Made by a program: the position numbers and the translations under genes. Shown in pieces: positions 17,554 to 27,158 of a stretch of 64,000 bases of DNA. The stretch covers positions 186,001 through 250,000 of the forward strand of contig CAVONB010000010.1 of NCBI GenBank assembly GCA_963697205.1, given 5' to 3'. The DNA is from CAVONB01 sp963697205. GTDB lineage: Bacteria > Pseudomonadota > Alphaproteobacteria > Rhizobiales > Hyphomicrobiaceae. Numbering within the stretch: the first letter of the stretch is position 1; every line of letters starts with the position of its first letter. A model generated the notes under the pieces. The model made no database searches and had not been told where the DNA came from. It was given only the letters and a program-made list of their open reading frames with translations.

Positions 17554-18873
17554 ATGACACGTCAACTCCACCTCAACCTGTTTATCCAGGCCCGCGGCCA
17601 TCACGAGACCGCGTGGGACCATCCCGGCGCCACGCCGCACAAGCTGCACGACCTGTCCTACTATCAGGATCTCGCCCGGCGCGCGGAGGCTGCGCTCTTC
17701 GATTCCATCTTCTTCGCCGACAGCCTGCTCTTGACCGGCGACGCCGCGCGCTCCGGCCGGCTGTGGTTCGAGCCCATCACGCTCATCGCCGCGCTGGCCG
17801 CCTCCACCGAGCGCATCGGGCTCATCGCGACGGGCTCGTGCACCTACTCGGAGCCCTACAACCTCGCCCGGCAGTTCCTGTCCATCGACCACATGAGCGG
17901 CGGCCGCGTCGGCTGGAACATCGTCACCACCTGGATGGACGCGGCCGCGCGCAACTATGGCGCCGAGCATCGCGCGCACGGCGATCGCTACGTCGTTGGC
18001 GACGAGTTCGTCGAGGTGGTGAAGGGCCTTTGGGACACCTGGGCCGACGATGCCGTCGTCGACGATCGATCCGGACATGGCGTCTACGCCGACACCGATC
18101 GCATCCGGCCGCTGAATTTCAAGGGCACGTACTACAACGTCGCCGGCCCGCTGAACCTCCCGCGCAGTCGGCAAGGTCGCCCCGTGCTGGTCCAGGCCGG
18201 AGCCTCCGACGCCGGCCGCGACTTCGCATCGCGCCATGCTGAGGCCGTGTTCACTGCGCACCTGGAAAAGGATACCGCGCAGGAGTTTTATGCCGACATC
18301 AAGCGGCGCGCCGCGCAAGCCGGGCGCAATCCGCAGCAGGTCGTCATTCTGCCCGGTCTCAACCCGGTGATCGGCTCGACGGAAGCCGAATCCAAGCGGC
18401 TGCTGATGGAGCTGAACAGCCGCATGGACCCGGAAGTCGGCCGGCGCACGCTCTCGCAGCGCTTCGCGGGCCACGACTTCTCCCACCTCGACCTCGACAC
18501 GCCGCTCACGACCAAGGACTTTCCCGATCCCGACACGCTCGAGACAATGAAGAGCCGTGCCGCGATGATCGTGCGCATCGTCGAGCGTGAGGGCCTGACG
18601 CTGCGCGAGCTGCTGGCGCGCTTCGCGGGCGGGCGCGGCCACTACACGTTCGCCGGCACGCCCGAGCAAGTGGCCGATCTGATCGAGGACTGGTTCAGGG
18701 ACGGCGCGGCCGACGGCTTCAACGTCATGCCGCCGGTCGTGCCCGTCATGCTCGAGCCGATCGTCGAGCATCTCATCCCGATCCTGCAGAAGCGCGGCCT
18801 GTTCCGTCGCGAATATTCCGGCAGGACGTTGCGCGAGCACCTCGGCCTTGATCGCCCTGCGGACCGGTTCTAG
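17554..18873 (+). CDS. LLM-class flavin-dependent monooxygenase, NtaA/SnaA/DszA type
   Basis: 439-residue FMN-dependent oxygenase, an intact paralogue of the gene at 765-2067. Conserved landmarks include LHLNLFIQARGHHETAWDHP at the start, DHMSGGRVGWNIVTTWMDAA in the core, and GTPEQVADLIEDWFRDGAAD with DGFNVMPP near the C terminus. I choose the ATG at 17554 over the longer frame because homologues begin with a short polar lead and then the first strand. It is transcribed alone from the plus strand, facing the convergent amidase gene. It needs reduced FMN from a separate reductase. The substrate is unknown; the family acts on sulfonates, thiophenes and aminopolycarboxylates. Confidence 0.88.
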   Translation: MTRQLHLNLFIQARGHHETAWDHPGATPHKLHDLSYYQDLARRAEAALFDSIFFADSLLLTGDAARSGRLWFEPITLIAALAASTERIGLIATGSCTYSEPYNLARQFLSIDHMSGGRVGWNIVTTWMDAAARNYGAEHRAHGDRYVVGDEFVEVVKGLWDTWADDAVVDDRSGHGVYADTDRIRPLNFKGTYYNVAGPLNLPRSRQGRPVLVQAGASDAGRDFASRHAEAVFTAHLEKDTAQEFYADIKRRAAQAGRNPQQVVILPGLNPVIGSTEAESKRLLMELNSRMDPEVGRRTLSQRFAGHDFSHLDLDTPLTTKDFPDPDTLETMKSRAAMIVRIVEREGLTLRELLARFAGGRGHYTFAGTPEQVADLIEDWFRDGAADGFNVMPPVVPVMLEPIVEHLIPILQKRGLFRREYSGRTLREHLGLDRPADRF

Positions 18874-18927
18874 TGCGCGTCCGGCTTTGATCGAACCGAA
18901 GTCGGCGACCCTGACCCACTGCGCCCG

Positions 18928-21261
18928 TCACGCCATCGGGATCGGCCCGAATTTCGGCGGCGGCACCCGCCGCTTAGACGCGGCCTCGTAGGTCGACGCG
19001 ATCTTCAGCGCCACGTCCTCCCGGCCGAGCTCCGCGCGGAACACGAGCGAGAACGGCAGTCCCGGCGCTGCGAGCTTGGTCGGCTGATCGGAAGGCACAT
19101 AGTCGTAGCGCATACCGTCGGCCGACAGCTTGAACACGGGATCGTAGGCAACGTCGACATAACCCGCCGGCACCAGGATCTCGGTCAGCCCCGCGTTCGG
19201 GCCGGACAGCGTCTCAGCTCTGAGGTTCTGCCACGCCCCCGGCTGCCCCGCCCCGCCGATCTTCGCCGGTGGCCACGGCGTGTGCAGCCTGACGAGCGCG
19301 TCGAGCTTGTTCTCCAGGATCACCATCTGGTCCATGCGCCTGAGAAGCTCGCGCAGCATGATGCGCTCGTTCACGCCCTGCCGCCCGTTGAGCGGGTTGC
19401 GTGGGTCGACGATCTCCTCCCAGTTCTTGAACGCCGCGCGCTGGTCGTCGCCCCAGAACTTCGAGCGCTTGTTCAAGGCCACCCAGTCCGCCAGCGTTTC
19501 CGTATAGCCGAGCGCGGTCCAGTCGTCGGCGCGCCGCGCGAGATACTGCGAGATGTGGAATCGGAACGCTGGCGCCAGCTCCTGGTGCTGAATCGTGCCG
19601 ATGTCGAGGTTCGATGGTGGCGCAATGCGCCCGTCCGCCATCGCCACCATGTAGTCGATCGGCGCCATGTCGCCCGAGCCGAAGAATTTGCCCGGCTGGA
19701 ACTCCGTTTTCTGGATCGCGGCGGCGAAGTCCTTGAACACGGGCTCGCCCTGAGCGTCGAGCCGGAACAGGATGTCGGGCATGAACACAGGCACGAGCCG
19801 TGCCAGCGCGGTGCGAAAATCGACCGTCATCTGCTCGATGTCGGGATCCGGTGTCCACAGCGGGTCCTTCGATTCGACCAAGGTCGCGCCGAGTTTCCCG
19901 CCCAGCACTTCCTTGATCTCGCGCGACGCCGCCGTCACGATCGGCTGGGCTGTCTTGGAGTCCTTCGGCGGGTTCATCGATTCGCGGATCACGCCGAGCC
20001 GCATGCCCTTCAGCGCGCCCGCGCTGCCCGAGCGCGCCACGTGGGCGAGATAGGGCGTCGACAGCACCGTGGAACGCGACACGGTCGTATAGACGTCGCG
20101 CGCGTCGTAGTAGCCGTTCTCCGGGTTCTTCAACGCGTCCAGAATTTTCGCGCAGTCGCCGAGATTGCGCGCATGGATGCCGCTGCGGTCGCAATAGATG
20201 TCGGCGCCGATCGCACCGCCGTCGAAGCCGATCATCGCCTTGTGCGGCAGGATCAGCGCCACCGAGTTGTGGTTCGACGGCCCCCGGCACGACGCGCGCG
20301 TCTCCTCGCCCAGGCTCGCCATGCACAAGTTCGCCGACACCGACACTGCCGATCCCGAAGACGAGCCCAATGACGCCGCCCGCGTCGGGTCGTAGACGTT
20401 GGCCGGATTGCCGCCCCACGTCGCGCGCTGGTAGCCGATGGTCGTCGGCAGGACCTCGAACGGCGTATGTCGCCCGCCGGGATCGCCCGCTCGCCCATTG
20501 TATTCGGTGTTGAGCGCCTTCGCGTAGATGATCGCGCCCTTGGCGCGCAGCTCCGCCACAAGCACGTGATCGCGCGCGGGAAAGTCCATGTCGTAGGCGG
20601 CGTCGCCACCGCCGGTTGAGCGCATGTCCTTGGTGTCGAACGGATCCTTGAACGAGAACACCACGCCGTAAAGCGGCAGCGCCTCCAGGTCCGGGTTGCG
20701 CCCGTATTTCGCGTCGAGGGCGGCGGCCTGCTCGAGCGCGTCGGGCTGGCGCCGGAACATGTCGCAGACGGGCGGCGCGCCCGGTGGCAGCGGACCGTCG
20801 TCGGGATGCCGGTCGAAATCGCCCTTGCATGTCACCGAACGCTCGCCGCGGATGTTCAGTGTCGAAAGGGCGTTGAGCTGCGAGCCGCCCTCGATGCCGA
20901 CGATCATGCCGAACTGCTGCTGCACCGTCGGGTCGGAGGCCGTCGCCTCCATGCGGCCGAGCTCGAGCGGCGGTCCCTTGTACGTGTCGAGATCCGGTAT
21001 CACCTCGGAGACCGGTACCGTGTCGCTGGGAAACGCCAGCGGCGCGCCGGCGCGCACCGTGCCCGCGCCGACCTCGACCGGCCGGCCGTCTTTTGTCACG
21101 AGCTTGCTCGCCACGCCGTTGAAGGCCTTCGCGCGGCGGATATAGTGCTCGACGATCGCGACGCACGTCGTGCGCCCGTCCTTGATCGCCGCCTGCATCT
21201 CGTCGATCGTGGCCTCCTCGAGCTGAAACGGCGTGCTGGTTCCTGCAGACGATTGGGCCAT
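18928..21261 (-). CDS. Amidase signature family protein, unusually long
   Basis: 777-residue amidase-signature hydrolase, well above the usual 450-550. The Ser-cisSer-Lys triad is recognisable: Lys in VVFSFKDPFDTKDMRSTGGG, cis-Ser in SLGSSSGSAVSVSANL, and nucleophile Ser in GEETRASCRGPSNHNS. Extra length comes from a long N-terminal segment, including TIDEMQAAIKDGRTTCVAIV, and a C-terminal third with helical sequence and a beta-rich tail (YEAASKRRVPPPKFGPIP). No clear signal peptide. Downstream it converges with the monooxygenase. Upstream, an alpha/beta hydrolase in the same orientation ends 167 bp away. The amide substrate is not predictable. Confidence 0.85.
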   Translation of the reverse strand: MAQSSAGTSTPFQLEEATIDEMQAAIKDGRTTCVAIVEHYIRRAKAFNGVASKLVTKDGRPVEVGAGTVRAGAPLAFPSDTVPVSEVIPDLDTYKGPPLELGRMEATASDPTVQQQFGMIVGIEGGSQLNALSTLNIRGERSVTCKGDFDRHPDDGPLPPGAPPVCDMFRRQPDALEQAAALDAKYGRNPDLEALPLYGVVFSFKDPFDTKDMRSTGGGDAAYDMDFPARDHVLVAELRAKGAIIYAKALNTEYNGRAGDPGGRHTPFEVLPTTIGYQRATWGGNPANVYDPTRAASLGSSSGSAVSVSANLCMASLGEETRASCRGPSNHNSVALILPHKAMIGFDGGAIGADIYCDRSGIHARNLGDCAKILDALKNPENGYYDARDVYTTVSRSTVLSTPYLAHVARSGSAGALKGMRLGVIRESMNPPKDSKTAQPIVTAASREIKEVLGGKLGATLVESKDPLWTPDPDIEQMTVDFRTALARLVPVFMPDILFRLDAQGEPVFKDFAAAIQKTEFQPGKFFGSGDMAPIDYMVAMADGRIAPPSNLDIGTIQHQELAPAFRFHISQYLARRADDWTALGYTETLADWVALNKRSKFWGDDQRAAFKNWEEIVDPRNPLNGRQGVNERIMLRELLRRMDQMVILENKLDALVRLHTPWPPAKIGGAGQPGAWQNLRAETLSGPNAGLTEILVPAGYVDVAYDPVFKLSADGMRYDYVPSDQPTKLAAPGLPFSLVFRAELGREDVALKIASTYEAASKRRVPPPKFGPIPMA

Positions 21262-21427
21262 GGCGGCGTCTTCCCCGGTGCTGTCGTTTCTGTCGTTGTC
21301 GGTGTGTATCTTACGCCGGCGACCGTAGTCGAGATCGCCGGCTTGTTCCAGGCCCCGGCAGCGAGCGGCTCCGGTCGCGCTCAGCGGACCGGAGCCACCT
21401 CGTGCGTCAGGCTGCGCGTGCCGGGTC

Positions 21428-22646
21428 TCAGAAGTAGGCCTCGCCCGGGCCGACCGGCGGCTTCCATTCGCAGTCGCTGAACGGGCCGTGCCCCTTGCGC
21501 GTCACGTACGCGACACGGTCCTTGTTCGTCTTGCCGTCGACCATGGCGCGCTTCAGCCAGTCGAGCACGAACTGGTGGCAGTCGAGCATGCCGAGGTTGG
21601 GAATCCCCCACAGCGGGTGGAACTGGTCCTCGATCACCCACATCTCCTTCTTGCACTTCAGGTCGCCGTAGACCTCGATCGCATCTTCCAGCGGGCACAA
21701 CGGGTCGAACTCGCCGGTCACCAGCAGCGTCGGCGCTTTGATCTTCTCCGCATAGCCCTTCATCGTCATGCCGCGCGCCATCTCGTCGAACTCGTCCTCG
21801 TCGGTCATGCCGGCCATGTACATGAACACCTGCTTGAAGCGCGGGCTCGAACTCTGTGAAGATCGTGTTGTTCGGATTGAAGCACGCCACGCCTGAAGCA
21901 ATCGCCGCCGCGCGATGGTCGTAGCTGGCCAGTCGCAACGACCAGTAGCTGCCCATGGAGATGCCGTAGACGCCGATGCGCTTGTTGTCGACCTCGGGCC
22001 GCTTCTGCAGGTAGTCCATCACGGCCGCGCCCGCGCGCTCGTAGGCGTCGCCCACCGCGCGGATCTTCTGCATGTTGGACGAGCCCTGCCCCGGGCCGTC
22101 CATGCACAGGACGTGCATGCCGCGCGGAATGGCGATGTTGTTGTGCGCCTTGATGAAGGCTTCTTTCGTCTGGTCCATGCCCGGCACGTAGATCACGCAC
22201 GGCGCCTTCGGCTTGCCCGGCAAAAGGTGCAGGAGGCACGAGATCGTCTTGCCGTCGTCGAACGGCACTTCCACGCGCTCGATCGGATAGGACGCGACCT
22301 CGGTGCGCCGGTCCACCATCTCCGACATCTTGTTGTAGAGATAGGTTTTGACCGGATGATCGTCGAAGAAGATCGGGTGTTGCGCCATCCGGTAGCCCTC
22401 GATGGCGTGGTCGTAGTGCTCGCACGCGGTGGCGTTGAAGCCCTGCTTCTGGGCGACCTTGGCCAGCGCCTCGTCGTGCTCGGCTTTCTCCCGCCATGTC
22501 TTCGGCAGCATGCGGTAGTTATGCGCGCGCGTCGGCGTCTCCTTGTCGTCGCGCTCGAAGTTCTGCACGCGGCCCCGCATGTTGAGCGCGAGGTCGAGCA
22601 TCCATTGCTGGTTGTCGCGGTGGGTCCTGAGCTTGCGGATCGTCAT
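21428..22646 (-). CDS. Alpha/beta hydrolase, FrsA/DUF1100-like (frameshifted)
   Basis: Starts at 22646 (MTIRKLRTHRDNQQWMLDLA) with an N-terminal helical domain typical of FrsA/2,6-dihydroxypseudooxynicotine hydrolase-like enzymes. An alpha/beta hydrolase core follows, with the oxyanion/elbow segments CVIYVPGMDQTKEAF and YGISMGSYWS (nucleophile Ser). Near 21845 the frame breaks after FTEFEPA: one extra or two missing bases in a GCGCGC tract. The continuing frame reads RFKQVFMYMAGMTDEDEF, then FDPLCPLEDA (likely Asp), and ends EWKPPVGPGEAYF at 21428. Joined length is about 406 residues, normal for the family. The amidase follows downstream on the same strand. Confidence 0.82.
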
Positions 22647-22802
22647 GGGCGTTTCTCCTGGGTCGGGCCGTTTGGCGTCGGCTGCGGCGTCTTGGATGCG
22701 CCGTCGCGGCGGGTTACCCCGCTCGGTGCCAGTATGGCGATTGACGGGCCCGCGGCAATGGCGCCCGCCGCATGCGTGACGCCCGGGCGGCGCAAAGCAG
22801 CA

Positions 22803-25800
22803 TCACGAGGAATCCACCTCGCCGCTGCCCGGTCCCAGGCCCAGGAGCTGCACGTTGCCGCCGGTCGCCGTGATGTCGGTCGAGCGGACCCTCTCTGTGG
22901 CGAACCGGATCAGATAGTTGGGTCCGCCCGCCTTCGGTCCCGTCCCCGACAGCCCCTCGCCCCCGAACGGCTGCACGCCGACCACTGCCCCGATCTGGTT
23001 GCGGTTGACGTACAGGTTGCCCACCTTGGCTTTCTGCGCGACCAGATCCGCCACCGCCTCGATGCGGCTGTGCACGCCGAGCGTCAGCCCATAGCCCGCG
23101 GCGTTGATCGCCTCGCACACTTTGCCGACGTGTCCGCGCCCGAATCGCACGACGTGCAGGATCGGCCCGAACACCTCCCGCTCGATCCGGCTCATGCGAT
23201 CGATCTCGTAGATCGCCGGACCAACGAACGTGCCCGCGCGGCAAGTGTCCGGCAGCCGGACGTCGACCAGTTCCTTGCCCTCGCGCCGCATTCGCACCTT
23301 GTGTGCTTCGAGCGTATCGCGTGCCGTCTCGTCGATCACCGGACCGACGTCCGTCGCATAGTCGTAGGGATCGCCGATGATCAGCGTCTCGGTCGCCCCC
23401 ACCAGCATCTCGATCACGTCGTCGGCGAAGTCGTCCTGCAGGAACAGGAACCGCGCCGCCGAGCACCGCTGCCCCGCGCTGTCGAAGGCGGACCGGATCG
23501 CATCGCGCACGACCTGCTCCGGCAGCGCCGTCGAATCCGCGATCATCGCGTTGAGCCCGCCCGTCTCCGCGATCAGCGGCACCATCGCCGAGCGCCGGTC
23601 CGCCAGCGACCGCTGGATCGCCCAGCCCGTTTCGTTCGATCCCGTGAACGCGATGCCGGCGATGCGTGCGTCGCGCGTCAGCGCCGCCCCGACGCCGCCG
23701 GCCCCCGTCAGCAGCTGCAACACGTCGCCGGGCACGCCCGCTTCGTGCAGGAGCTGCGTTGCCAGCGTGGCCGTGATCGGTGTCTGCTCGGCCGGCTTGG
23801 CCAGCACGGGATTGCCGGCCGCCAGCGCGGCCGCGACCTGGCCAGTGAAGATGGCGAGTGGAAAATTCCACGGGCTGATGCACGCGAACGGCCCGCGCGC
23901 GCGCAAGGTCAGGGTGTTGCGCTCTCCGGTCGGCCCCTTCAGCAGCGTCGGCCCGCTGAACGAGCGCCGCGCCTCGTTGGCGTAGTAGCGCAGGAAGTCC
24001 ACCGCCTCGCGCAGCTCGCTTTGCGCGTTGTCCAGCGTCTTGCCGGCCTCGCGCACCATCATCACCATCAGCTTGGCGCGGTCCCGCTCGAACAGCTCCG
24101 CCGCCGCCTCCAGCATCTCCGCCCGGTGCGCGCCGCCTGCAAGATCCCAGGCCGCCGTCGCCTCTGTCGCTCGCGCGATGGCTGTGTCCACCTGCTCCGG
24201 TGTCGTCTCGACCATCGTGCCGATCCGCTCGCTGCGGTCCTGCGGCGACGTCACCGCATCGCCCGATGCCTCCTCGTCGATCTCGACCCCGGCGATCAGC
24301 GGCCCCGCGAAGAACGATGGCCTGAGCTCCGCCGCCATTTCCGCATAGAGCCCCTCGCGCACCGACACCTCCGCCAGCGCCAGCCCCGCGGAGTTCTGTC
24401 GCTCGGGCATATAGATCTCGCGCGGACGCGGCAGCACGCGCACGCCGAGCGGCACGACCCCGTTCTCGCTGCGCTCGCCGGCAGCCGCCACTACGGGATC
24501 GCGAATGATGTCTCCGACCGGCGCATCCTCGTCGGCCAGCCGGTTGACGAACGAGGTGTTGGCGCCGTTCTCCAGCAGCCGGCGCACGAGATAGGCGAGC
24601 AGGTCCTCGTGCCCGCCGACCGGCGCATAGATCCGGCATGGCCGGTTGAACCCACCCTCTGCGACCACGTCCTCGTAGAGCGCCGCGCCCATGCCGTGCA
24701 GGCGCTGGAACTCGAAGGGCTGGTCGCCGGCCGCGACATAGGCCGCCGCCAGCGAATGCGCGTTGTGCGTCGCGAACTGCGGATAAAAAGCCCTTGGCGC
24801 CGCGAGCATCATCCGCGCGGCCGCGAGCCACGACACGTCCGTGAACAGCTTGCGCGTGAACACGGGATAGTCGGCAAGCCCCCGTTCCTGTGCCCACTTG
24901 ATCTCGCTGTCCCAGTAGGCGCCCTTGACCAGCCGCACGGGAATGCGCCGGTCGGTCGACTCCGCCACCCGCTTCAACCAGCGCAGCACCGGAAGCGCAC
25001 GCCGGCCATAGGCCTGCACCGCCAGACCGATCCCCGACCAGCCCGCCAGTGCCGGATCGCCGACGAGCCGCCTGAACTGCTGCAGCGTCAGGTCGAGCCG
25101 GTCCTGTTCCTCCGCATCGATCGTCAGCGACAGCCCTTGTGCGCGGGCCGCCTTCGCCAACTCCAGCACCTTCGGCGCGAGTTCCTGATCGAGTAGCGTC
25201 TCCTTGCCCGGCTCGAACCGGGGATGCAGCGCCGACAGCTTGATCGACAGCGACGGCCGCGCCATCAGCGTGTCGGCGCCTTCGTCGTCCGTCCGGCCGG
25301 CCCACGCGCCGACGTCCTCGATCGCGCCGAGGTAGCGCTCGTAGTAGTGTTGCGCGTCGCCGTGCGTCTTCGCGGCCTCCCCGAGCATGTCGTAGGAGAT
25401 GCGATAGCCTTCCGCCTCCATCGACGCCGCCCGCGACAGCGCGTCCTGGATCGTCCGCCCGAGAACGAACTGGTCGCCGAGGATCTTCACGGCCTGGCGC
25501 ACCGCCTGTCGGATCAGCGGCTCGCCCGAGCGTGCAAACAGCCGCGTCAACACCGCGCGCGCGCCGCTGTCCTTGCTGTCGCGCTGCCGCATCAGCTTGC
25601 CGGTCAGCATCAGCCCGTACGTCGATGCGTTGACGAGCAGGTTGTCCGACGCTCCCAGGTGGCGCTCCCATTCCCCGCGCGCCATTTTTTCTGCGATCAG
25701 ATCGTCGGCCGTGTCGCCGTCGGGGATGCGCAACAGCGCCTCCGCGATGCACATCAAGATGACGCCTTCCTCGCTGGTCAGCCCGTACTCGTGCATGAAC

Positions 25801-26048
25801 GCGTCGATGCCCGAATACTTGTGCCGGCTCGCGCGCGCCGCGTGCACCAGCCGGCGGGCGACGTCGGCCGTCCGGCGCGTCTCCTCCTCGCTGGCCGTCG
25901 CCTGCTCGATCAGTCCCGCGACCAGCCGGTTCTCGTCGCTCAGATGATAGGCGGCGACTTCGTCGCGCGGCAGCACCTCCACCGGCGAGGCAACAGGTGG
26001 CGCCTTGCGTGCGGGCCTCTCGGGCTTGGATTGCGACGTCTCGGACAT
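22803..26048 (-). CDS. putA: Bifunctional proline dehydrogenase / L-glutamate gamma-semialdehyde dehydrogenase PutA
   Basis: 1081 residues. Oxidises proline to glutamate in two channelled steps, at the membrane face for the FAD-linked first step. The proline dehydrogenase barrel spans about residues 180-500: SIKLSALHPRF near 266 and VKGAYWDSEIKWA near 379. The aldehyde dehydrogenase spans about 590-1050: PWNFPLAIFTGQ near 729, the Glu of LIAETGGLNAM near 826, and the catalytic Cys of SAGQRCSAARF near 861. There is no N-terminal ribbon-helix-helix, so it is not a self-regulating PutA of the enterobacterial type. I choose the ATG at 26048 (MSETSQSKPER) over the longer frame. MoeB lies upstream on the same strand. 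Confidence 0.93.
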   Translation of the reverse strand: MSETSQSKPERPARKAPPVASPVEVLPRDEVAAYHLSDENRLVAGLIEQATASEEETRRTADVARRLVHAARASRHKYSGIDAFMHEYGLTSEEGVILMCIAEALLRIPDGDTADDLIAEKMARGEWERHLGASDNLLVNASTYGLMLTGKLMRQRDSKDSGARAVLTRLFARSGEPLIRQAVRQAVKILGDQFVLGRTIQDALSRAASMEAEGYRISYDMLGEAAKTHGDAQHYYERYLGAIEDVGAWAGRTDDEGADTLMARPSLSIKLSALHPRFEPGKETLLDQELAPKVLELAKAARAQGLSLTIDAEEQDRLDLTLQQFRRLVGDPALAGWSGIGLAVQAYGRRALPVLRWLKRVAESTDRRIPVRLVKGAYWDSEIKWAQERGLADYPVFTRKLFTDVSWLAAARMMLAAPRAFYPQFATHNAHSLAAAYVAAGDQPFEFQRLHGMGAALYEDVVAEGGFNRPCRIYAPVGGHEDLLAYLVRRLLENGANTSFVNRLADEDAPVGDIIRDPVVAAAGERSENGVVPLGVRVLPRPREIYMPERQNSAGLALAEVSVREGLYAEMAAELRPSFFAGPLIAGVEIDEEASGDAVTSPQDRSERIGTMVETTPEQVDTAIARATEATAAWDLAGGAHRAEMLEAAAELFERDRAKLMVMMVREAGKTLDNAQSELREAVDFLRYYANEARRSFSGPTLLKGPTGERNTLTLRARGPFACISPWNFPLAIFTGQVAAALAAGNPVLAKPAEQTPITATLATQLLHEAGVPGDVLQLLTGAGGVGAALTRDARIAGIAFTGSNETGWAIQRSLADRRSAMVPLIAETGGLNAMIADSTALPEQVVRDAIRSAFDSAGQRCSAARFLFLQDDFADDVIEMLVGATETLIIGDPYDYATDVGPVIDETARDTLEAHKVRMRREGKELVDVRLPDTCRAGTFVGPAIYEIDRMSRIEREVFGPILHVVRFGRGHVGKVCEAINAAGYGLTLGVHSRIEAVADLVAQKAKVGNLYVNRNQIGAVVGVQPFGGEGLSGTGPKAGGPNYLIRFATERVRSTDITATGGNVQLLGLGPGSGEVDSS

Positions 26049-26139
26049 GGCGCCTCGCTGCCGCTGACTGGCACGCAGGAGAGTATAGCAGACCGCAGCG
26101 GCGCGAGGATGGGGATGCCGGTCAGCGCGAGAGCCGCGA

Positions 26140-26976
26140 TCACGAGGCCGGGACGGCGGCGTGTGCCGCCGCGTGAATGCGCAAATCTCTGATCGACCGC
26201 GTGCGCCCGTTGAGCGGATTGTCCGGGTCCCAGCCGTAGCGCAGCGTCTCGAAGCGGGCCGCCAGGGCATCGTAAATGACGAGCTTGCCCGTCAGGCTGT
26301 CCCCGATCCCGAGGATCTCCTTCAGCACTTCCGTCGCCTGCAAGGTGCCGATCACGCCGACCACGGCGCCGAGCACGCCCACCTCCGCGCAGTTGGCCAC
26401 CGTGCCGGGCGGCGGCGGCTCCGGGAACAGGCATCGGTAGGTCGGGTTCGGCGTTCCTGCCTCGTCGCGCTCGTGGGGCCTGAGTGTGGTCAGCTGTCCG
26501 TCGAACGGCCCGACGGCGGCGAGCACCAGCGGTTTGCCTGCGAGGTGGCAGGCATCCGAGACCAGGTAGCGCGTGGCGAAGTTGTCCGATCCGTCCGCGA
26601 CGATGTCGTAGCTGCCGATGAGGTCGAGAGCGTTGTCTGCGTCGATCCGCACGGGATGCGTGACAACGCGCACATGCGGGTTGATATCGGCAAGGGTGTC
26701 GCGCGCACTGTCGACCTTCAGCTGTCCCACCGACGACGTCGCGTGCACGATCTGGCGCTGCAGGTTGTCCAGGCTGACGGTGTCGTCGTCCACGAGCCCG
26801 ATCGTGCCCACGCCCGCCGCGCCGAGATAGAGCGCCAGCGGGCTGCCGAGCCCGCCCGCGCCGATCAGCAGCACGCGCGCCGCCTGCAGCCGCTGCTGGC
26901 CGGCCCCGCCGACCTGATGCAGCACGAGGTGCCGCTTGTAGCGCTGGATCTCGTCGAGGCTGAGCGTCATGACCAT
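26140..26976 (-). CDS. moeB: HesA/MoeB/ThiF family adenylyltransferase (molybdopterin-synthase adenylyltransferase-like)
   Basis: 278-residue E1-like enzyme that adenylates the C-terminal glycine of MoaD or ThiS. The ATP-binding loop is LLIGAGGLGSPLALYL. D and R residues follow in LVDDDTVSLDNLQRQIVH, and the helper loop is VADGSDNFATRYLVSD. The conserved YRCLFPEPPPPG and GVLGAVVGVIGTLQATEVLK place it with MoeB. The structural-zinc cysteine pairs of E. coli MoeB are incomplete: NPTYRC has only one Cys of the first pair, and the C-terminal pair is missing (YGWDPDNPLNG). An alternative start is the second ATG at 26970. Molybdenum cofactor supply fits the two molybdenum hydroxylase loci in the window. 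Confidence 0.87.
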   Translation of the reverse strand: MVMTLSLDEIQRYKRHLVLHQVGGAGQQRLQAARVLLIGAGGLGSPLALYLGAAGVGTIGLVDDDTVSLDNLQRQIVHATSSVGQLKVDSARDTLADINPHVRVVTHPVRIDADNALDLIGSYDIVADGSDNFATRYLVSDACHLAGKPLVLAAVGPFDGQLTTLRPHERDEAGTPNPTYRCLFPEPPPPGTVANCAEVGVLGAVVGVIGTLQATEVLKEILGIGDSLTGKLVIYDALAARFETLRYGWDPDNPLNGRTRSIRDLRIHAAAHAAVPAS

Positions 26977-27020
26977 CCTTCTATCGCGTCGGGCGAGCCC
27001 GCGCCATGCCGGCGGCCCGG

Positions 27021-27060
27021 CTGGCGGCCTAGCTGGCGGCCTGGCTGGCGGCCTGGCTGG
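27021..27060. repeat. 12-bp tandem repeat, about 3.3 copies
   Basis: The unit CTGGCGGCCTGG is repeated from 27021 (first copy ends AG) through 27056 and continues for a few bases. It lies between the divergent moeB start and the Zur-box region. Short GC-rich tandem arrays such as this expand and contract by slippage. No function is evident. Confidence 0.7.
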
Positions 27061-27088
27061 CTGGCAGTCGCGCGAGGCTCGCCATCAA

Positions 27089-27107
27089 AACGTTATAATG
27101 TTACATA
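27089..27107 (+). promoter_or_regulatory. Predicted Zur operator overlapping a TATAAT element
   Basis: The sequence AACGTTATAATGTTACAT is close to the zinc-uptake-regulator consensus GTTATAATATAAC and contains a perfect TATAAT hexamer at 27094-27099. It sits 52 bases before the start of the DUF2796 gene, in an otherwise GC-rich intergenic stretch. If TATAAT is the -10 element, zinc-loaded Zur bound here would block RNA polymerase directly. No good -35 hexamer is visible 16-18 bases upstream. Confidence 0.65.
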
Positions 27108-27158
27108 GGGTGCCCAAGGAGCACGAACAGGGACCACGACCTGGAGAGAGCCTCGGCC

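Noticed and set aside
21915..25196. A long plus-strand open frame (over 1000 codons) opposite putA
   Set aside because: It is antisense to a complete PutA with all catalytic motifs. Its translation is Arg/His/Leu-rich with no family features, as expected of an opposite-strand shadow in GC-rich DNA.
27089..27107. Reading the site before the DUF2796 gene as a Fur or Irr operator
   Set aside because: The GTTATAAT-type core fits Zur better than the GATAATGATAATCATTATC iron box or the TTTAGAA-type Irr element, and the downstream genes are zinc-related.
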